NCBI GenBank assembly: GCA_002429595.1
Contig: DJAM01000073.1
Span: forward strand, 1 to 8,129
DNA length: 8,129 nucleotides
Reading direction: 5' to 3'
From: Coxiellaceae bacterium UBA6002
GTDB lineage: Bacteria; Pseudomonadota; Gammaproteobacteria; UBA6002
The notes below the pieces were generated by a model that saw nothing but the letters and a program-made list of their open reading frames with translations, searched no databases and was not told where the DNA came from. This document shows positions 6,087 through 8,129 of the stretch, piece by piece. Positions within the stretch are counted from its first letter, which is position 1; each line of letters starts with the position of its first letter. A program made the position numbers and the translations under genes.

Positions 6087-7402
6087 GTACGTAAGCGCCA
6101 CTGTAACAAAATGGCTGAGACACAAAGCCCCAAAGATAATCCCCACCATAGTCCTTGCGGTCCAAAATGAAAGACAAAACCGAATAACACCCCCGCTCCT
6201 ATCCCTATTATCCAATAAGAGATGATTCCTAAAAACATAGGCACTAAGGTGTCTTGATAGCCTCGAAGCGCACCGCCAGTGACGATCTGAATTGCATCAA
6301 TAATATGAAAAAGAGCTACGATGCTTAATAATTTGACAGCTAAAGTAGCAACATCGATGTTTCTTGCGGGATTGATGAATAAGCGAATAATTAAATGAGG
6401 AGCAAACCAAAAGAAACATGCAACGAGTACGGCTAGACAGGCTCCTAATACGATTGCAACGTAAGCCGTTTGTCGGGCTTGTATTCGATCATTAGCACCA
6501 AGGAAGCGACTGACTCGTACTGAAGTTGCTTGACTCATTCCAATTTGAACCATCGCAGCCACATAAATGCACTGCAAAGCAATTTGGTGCGCAGCCAAAG
6601 CAACCACCCCAAAGTAACCCATTAAGAGAGTCGTAATGACAAACAAAAGTTCTTCAACGACGAAACTCACGCCAACTGGACAGCCTAATCGTAGTATTCT
6701 GCGCTTCTCTTCATGAGGCCATTTTATGTGAAAGATCTGATAGATTCGAAGTGATGGTTTTTTAAAAACATAAAGAACCATAGTAAATAACATTAACCAT
6801 TCCACAATCGAAGTCGCCAAACCAACGCCATAAATACCAAGCGCTGGGAAGCCTAATTTCCCATAAATAAATACATAGTTAAGGAGTGCATTAAATGGTA
6901 AGGCTGAGATAGTAATCATCATGATCACTCGAGGTTTATGCAGAGCGGTCATAAATTCGCGCAATACACAAAATAGCATGCAAGGTAAATAACCATAAAT
7001 TAAGCCATGTAAATAATCTTTAGCTCCAAGCACTACTTCATAGGGTTGTTTAATGAATAATAGGATGCGGGGAGTAACTAAAACCCATAAAATCGCTGGG
7101 ATAGCTAATAGCAGCGCAAGGAAAAATCCTTGACGCACTATTAACGTAATTCGCTGCTGATTTTTATCACCAAACGCTTCCGCTGCAAGTGTTCCTATTG
7201 CTGACAAAACACCGACACCCCCTGCCAGTACAATGACATACATGACATTACCTGCGGCTGAAGCAGCAAGAGCAATCGGCCCTAAACGTCCCAGCATGGC
7301 AACGTCGATAAGAGTCATTCCCATATAGGCAACTAAATTCATCATGAGAGGAACAGCAAGATGAAAGATTGCTCTGCTTTCGGTAAAGATTAATTTATTC
7401 AT
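6074..7402 (-). CDS. MATE-family multidrug/cation antiporter (NorM-like)
   Basis: Inner-membrane efflux pump of the MATE family, exporting cationic drugs or metabolites in exchange for sodium ions or protons. Its actual substrate cannot be read from sequence. The 442 aa show about twelve hydrophobic segments in two six-helix halves, joined by a basic cytoplasmic loop near 213-238. Family marks include LIDVAMLGRLG (31-41), AEAFGDKN (74-81), VEELLF (249-254), AHQIALQ (271-277) and ALRGYQDT (378-385). D33, E250/E251 and D369 fit the positions of the functionally important acidic residues D36, E255 and D371 of Vibrio cholerae NorM. The start is ATG 7402 with a weak AAAG about 7 nt upstream. The stop (TAG 6076-6074) lies inside the oppositely oriented beta-barrel gene, a 13-bp tail-to-tail overlap with no room for a separate terminator. 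It diverges from the bd-type oxidase gene across 51 bp. Confidence 0.93.
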   Translation of the reverse strand: MNKLIFTESRAIFHLAVPLMMNLVAYMGMTLIDVAMLGRLGPIALAASAAGNVMYVIVLAGGVGVLSAIGTLAAEAFGDKNQQRITLIVRQGFFLALLLAIPAILWVLVTPRILLFIKQPYEVVLGAKDYLHGLIYGYLPCMLFCVLREFMTALHKPRVIMMITISALPFNALLNYVFIYGKLGFPALGIYGVGLATSIVEWLMLFTMVLYVFKKPSLRIYQIFHIKWPHEEKRRILRLGCPVGVSFVVEELLFVITTLLMGYFGVVALAAHQIALQCIYVAAMVQIGMSQATSVRVSRFLGANDRIQARQTAYVAIVLGACLAVLVACFFWFAPHLIIRLFINPARNIDVATLAVKLLSIVALFHIIDAIQIVTGGALRGYQDTLVPMFLGIISYWIIGIGAGVLFGFVFHFGPQGLWWGLSLGLCVSAILLQWRLRTQNR

Positions 7403-7453
7403 TAGTAACTTTATGGTTTAATTCAACAATCTTTCATAGCGGAGGAAATAAGT
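7403..7453. promoter_or_regulatory. Divergent intergenic region of the MATE and bd-oxidase genes, with a strong ribosome binding site
   Basis: These 51 bp must hold the start signals of both divergent genes unless promoters reach into the MATE coding region. The clear element is the Shine-Dalgarno GGAGGA at 7441-7446, 8 nt before the GTG at 7454, which fixes the oxidase start. A -10-like TTTAAT (7417-7422, plus strand, 5 of 6 to consensus) has no convincing -35 partner. I see no recognisable operator. Confidence 0.45.
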
Positions 7454-8129
7454 GTGATTTCTACGCTCATCTTATCACGTATTCAGTTTGGCTTTACCAT
7501 TGGTTTCCATATTATTTTTCCAACGCTAAATATTGGGTTGGCTGTTTTTCTTTGCATTATGGAAGGCTTATGGATTAAAACCAGAAAGCCAGAGTATCTA
7601 AGAATCTGCAAATTCTGGACCAAAATATTTGCTCTGACGTTTGGTATGGGCATCGTTTCTGGAGTTGTGCTTTCTTATGAACTAGGAACAAATTTTGGCG
7701 GCTTCACTAAAGCTGTCGGTGAAGTATTGGGACCTTTGTTTGCTTATGAGGTAATGAGTGCTTTCTTTTTGGAAGCTGGATTTTTAGGCGTTATGCTCTT
7801 TGGTTGGAAAAAAGTTCCTCCAAGAATGCATTATTTTGCAACTCTACTCGTCACCAGTGGCACTATCATTTCTGCATTTTGGATCATGTCCGCAAACTCA
7901 TGGATGCAGACCCCCACTGGTTATTTCATGGAAGGTAGTAAGTTTGCAGTGCAAAGCTGGTGGGAAGTGGTTTTCAACCCTTCCTTTATAAATCGGTTCT
8001 TACATATGCTGCTCGCTTCTTTCCTCACTGCTTCTTTTGTAGTTGCAGGCGTTGCGAGCTGGTTTTTACTAAAGAATCGCTTTCATGACCTCGCGAAACC
8101 TTGTCTTCTTGTGGCTGTTTTACTAGCTG
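7454..8129 (+). CDS. cydA: Cytochrome bd-type quinol oxidase subunit I (CydA/CioA), 5' part
   Basis: Subunit I of the bd-type terminal oxidase, which oxidises ubiquinol and reduces oxygen to water in the inner membrane and carries hemes b558, b595 and d. The frame is open for 225 codons and runs off the window end. Start GTG 7454 follows GGAGGA with ideal spacing. H19 (in GFHIIFP) matches the heme-ligand H19 of E. coli CydA. E99 (in AYEVMSAFFLEAG) and E107 match the conserved E99 and E107, and H184 (in RFLHMLLAS) fits the b558 ligand H186. Segments such as FHIIFP, FGMGIVSGVV, LEAGFLGVMLFGW and SANSWMQTPTGY look closer to the cyanide-insensitive (CioA) branch than to E. coli CydA. The Q loop that would settle this lies beyond the window. 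Subunit II (cydB/cioB) is expected just downstream. Confidence 0.93.
   Translation, partial: MISTLILSRIQFGFTIGFHIIFPTLNIGLAVFLCIMEGLWIKTRKPEYLRICKFWTKIFALTFGMGIVSGVVLSYELGTNFGGFTKAVGEVLGPLFAYEVMSAFFLEAGFLGVMLFGWKKVPPRMHYFATLLVTSGTIISAFWIMSANSWMQTPTGYFMEGSKFAVQSWWEVVFNPSFINRFLHMLLASFLTASFVVAGVASWFLLKNRFHDLAKPCLLVAVLLA

Noticed and set aside
5956..6225. Plus-strand frame of 89 codons spanning the convergent overlap, and the minus-strand frame 6009-6215
   Set aside because: Both are other-frame readings of the barrel and MATE genes; the strong family matches of the real frames explain this DNA.
7800..7991. Plus-strand frame of 63 codons near the window end
   Set aside because: It lies inside the bd oxidase coding sequence in another frame; the oxidase frame carries all conserved residues.

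Overview
The window looks like chromosomal DNA from a gammaproteobacterium. Prs and PolA align with the E. coli proteins over their whole length. The gene order lolB-ispE-tRNA-Gln-prs is the one I know from Pseudomonas and other gammaproteobacteria. The DNA is moderately AT-rich, and four of the seven protein genes appear to begin with GTG or TTG. Intracellular or aquatic lineages such as Legionellales are possible, but the sequence does not prove this. I see no phage genes, transposases, CRISPR array or rRNA.

Layout: the left two thirds (about 75-5298) is one tightly packed minus-strand block, transcribed polA > lolB > ispE > tRNA-Gln(UUG) > prs. polA and lolB are 22 nt apart, lolB and ispE overlap, and the ispE reading frame runs 21 nt into the tRNA gene, which supplies its stop codon. 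A GC-rich perfect hairpin lies downstream of prs at the window edge. Divergent from polA is a plus-strand gene for an exported, probably outer-membrane, beta-barrel protein with a C-terminal HHRSG region. It converges on and overlaps a minus-strand MATE-family efflux pump gene. Divergent from the pump, with a strong ribosome binding site, begins a cytochrome bd-type quinol oxidase subunit I gene, cut off by the window end.

Functionally the block is mostly housekeeping: DNA repair and Okazaki maturation (PolA), lipoprotein insertion into the outer membrane (LolB), isoprenoid precursor synthesis (IspE), a glutamine tRNA and PRPP synthesis (Prs). No shared pathway is evident, so the clustering looks like conserved linkage. 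I find no clear new multi-gene system. The points most worth a second look are the tRNA gene that terminates ispE, a PolA whose 3'-5' proofreading site has lost three of four acidic residues while the other two activities look intact, and the cysteine-rich HHRSG envelope protein.
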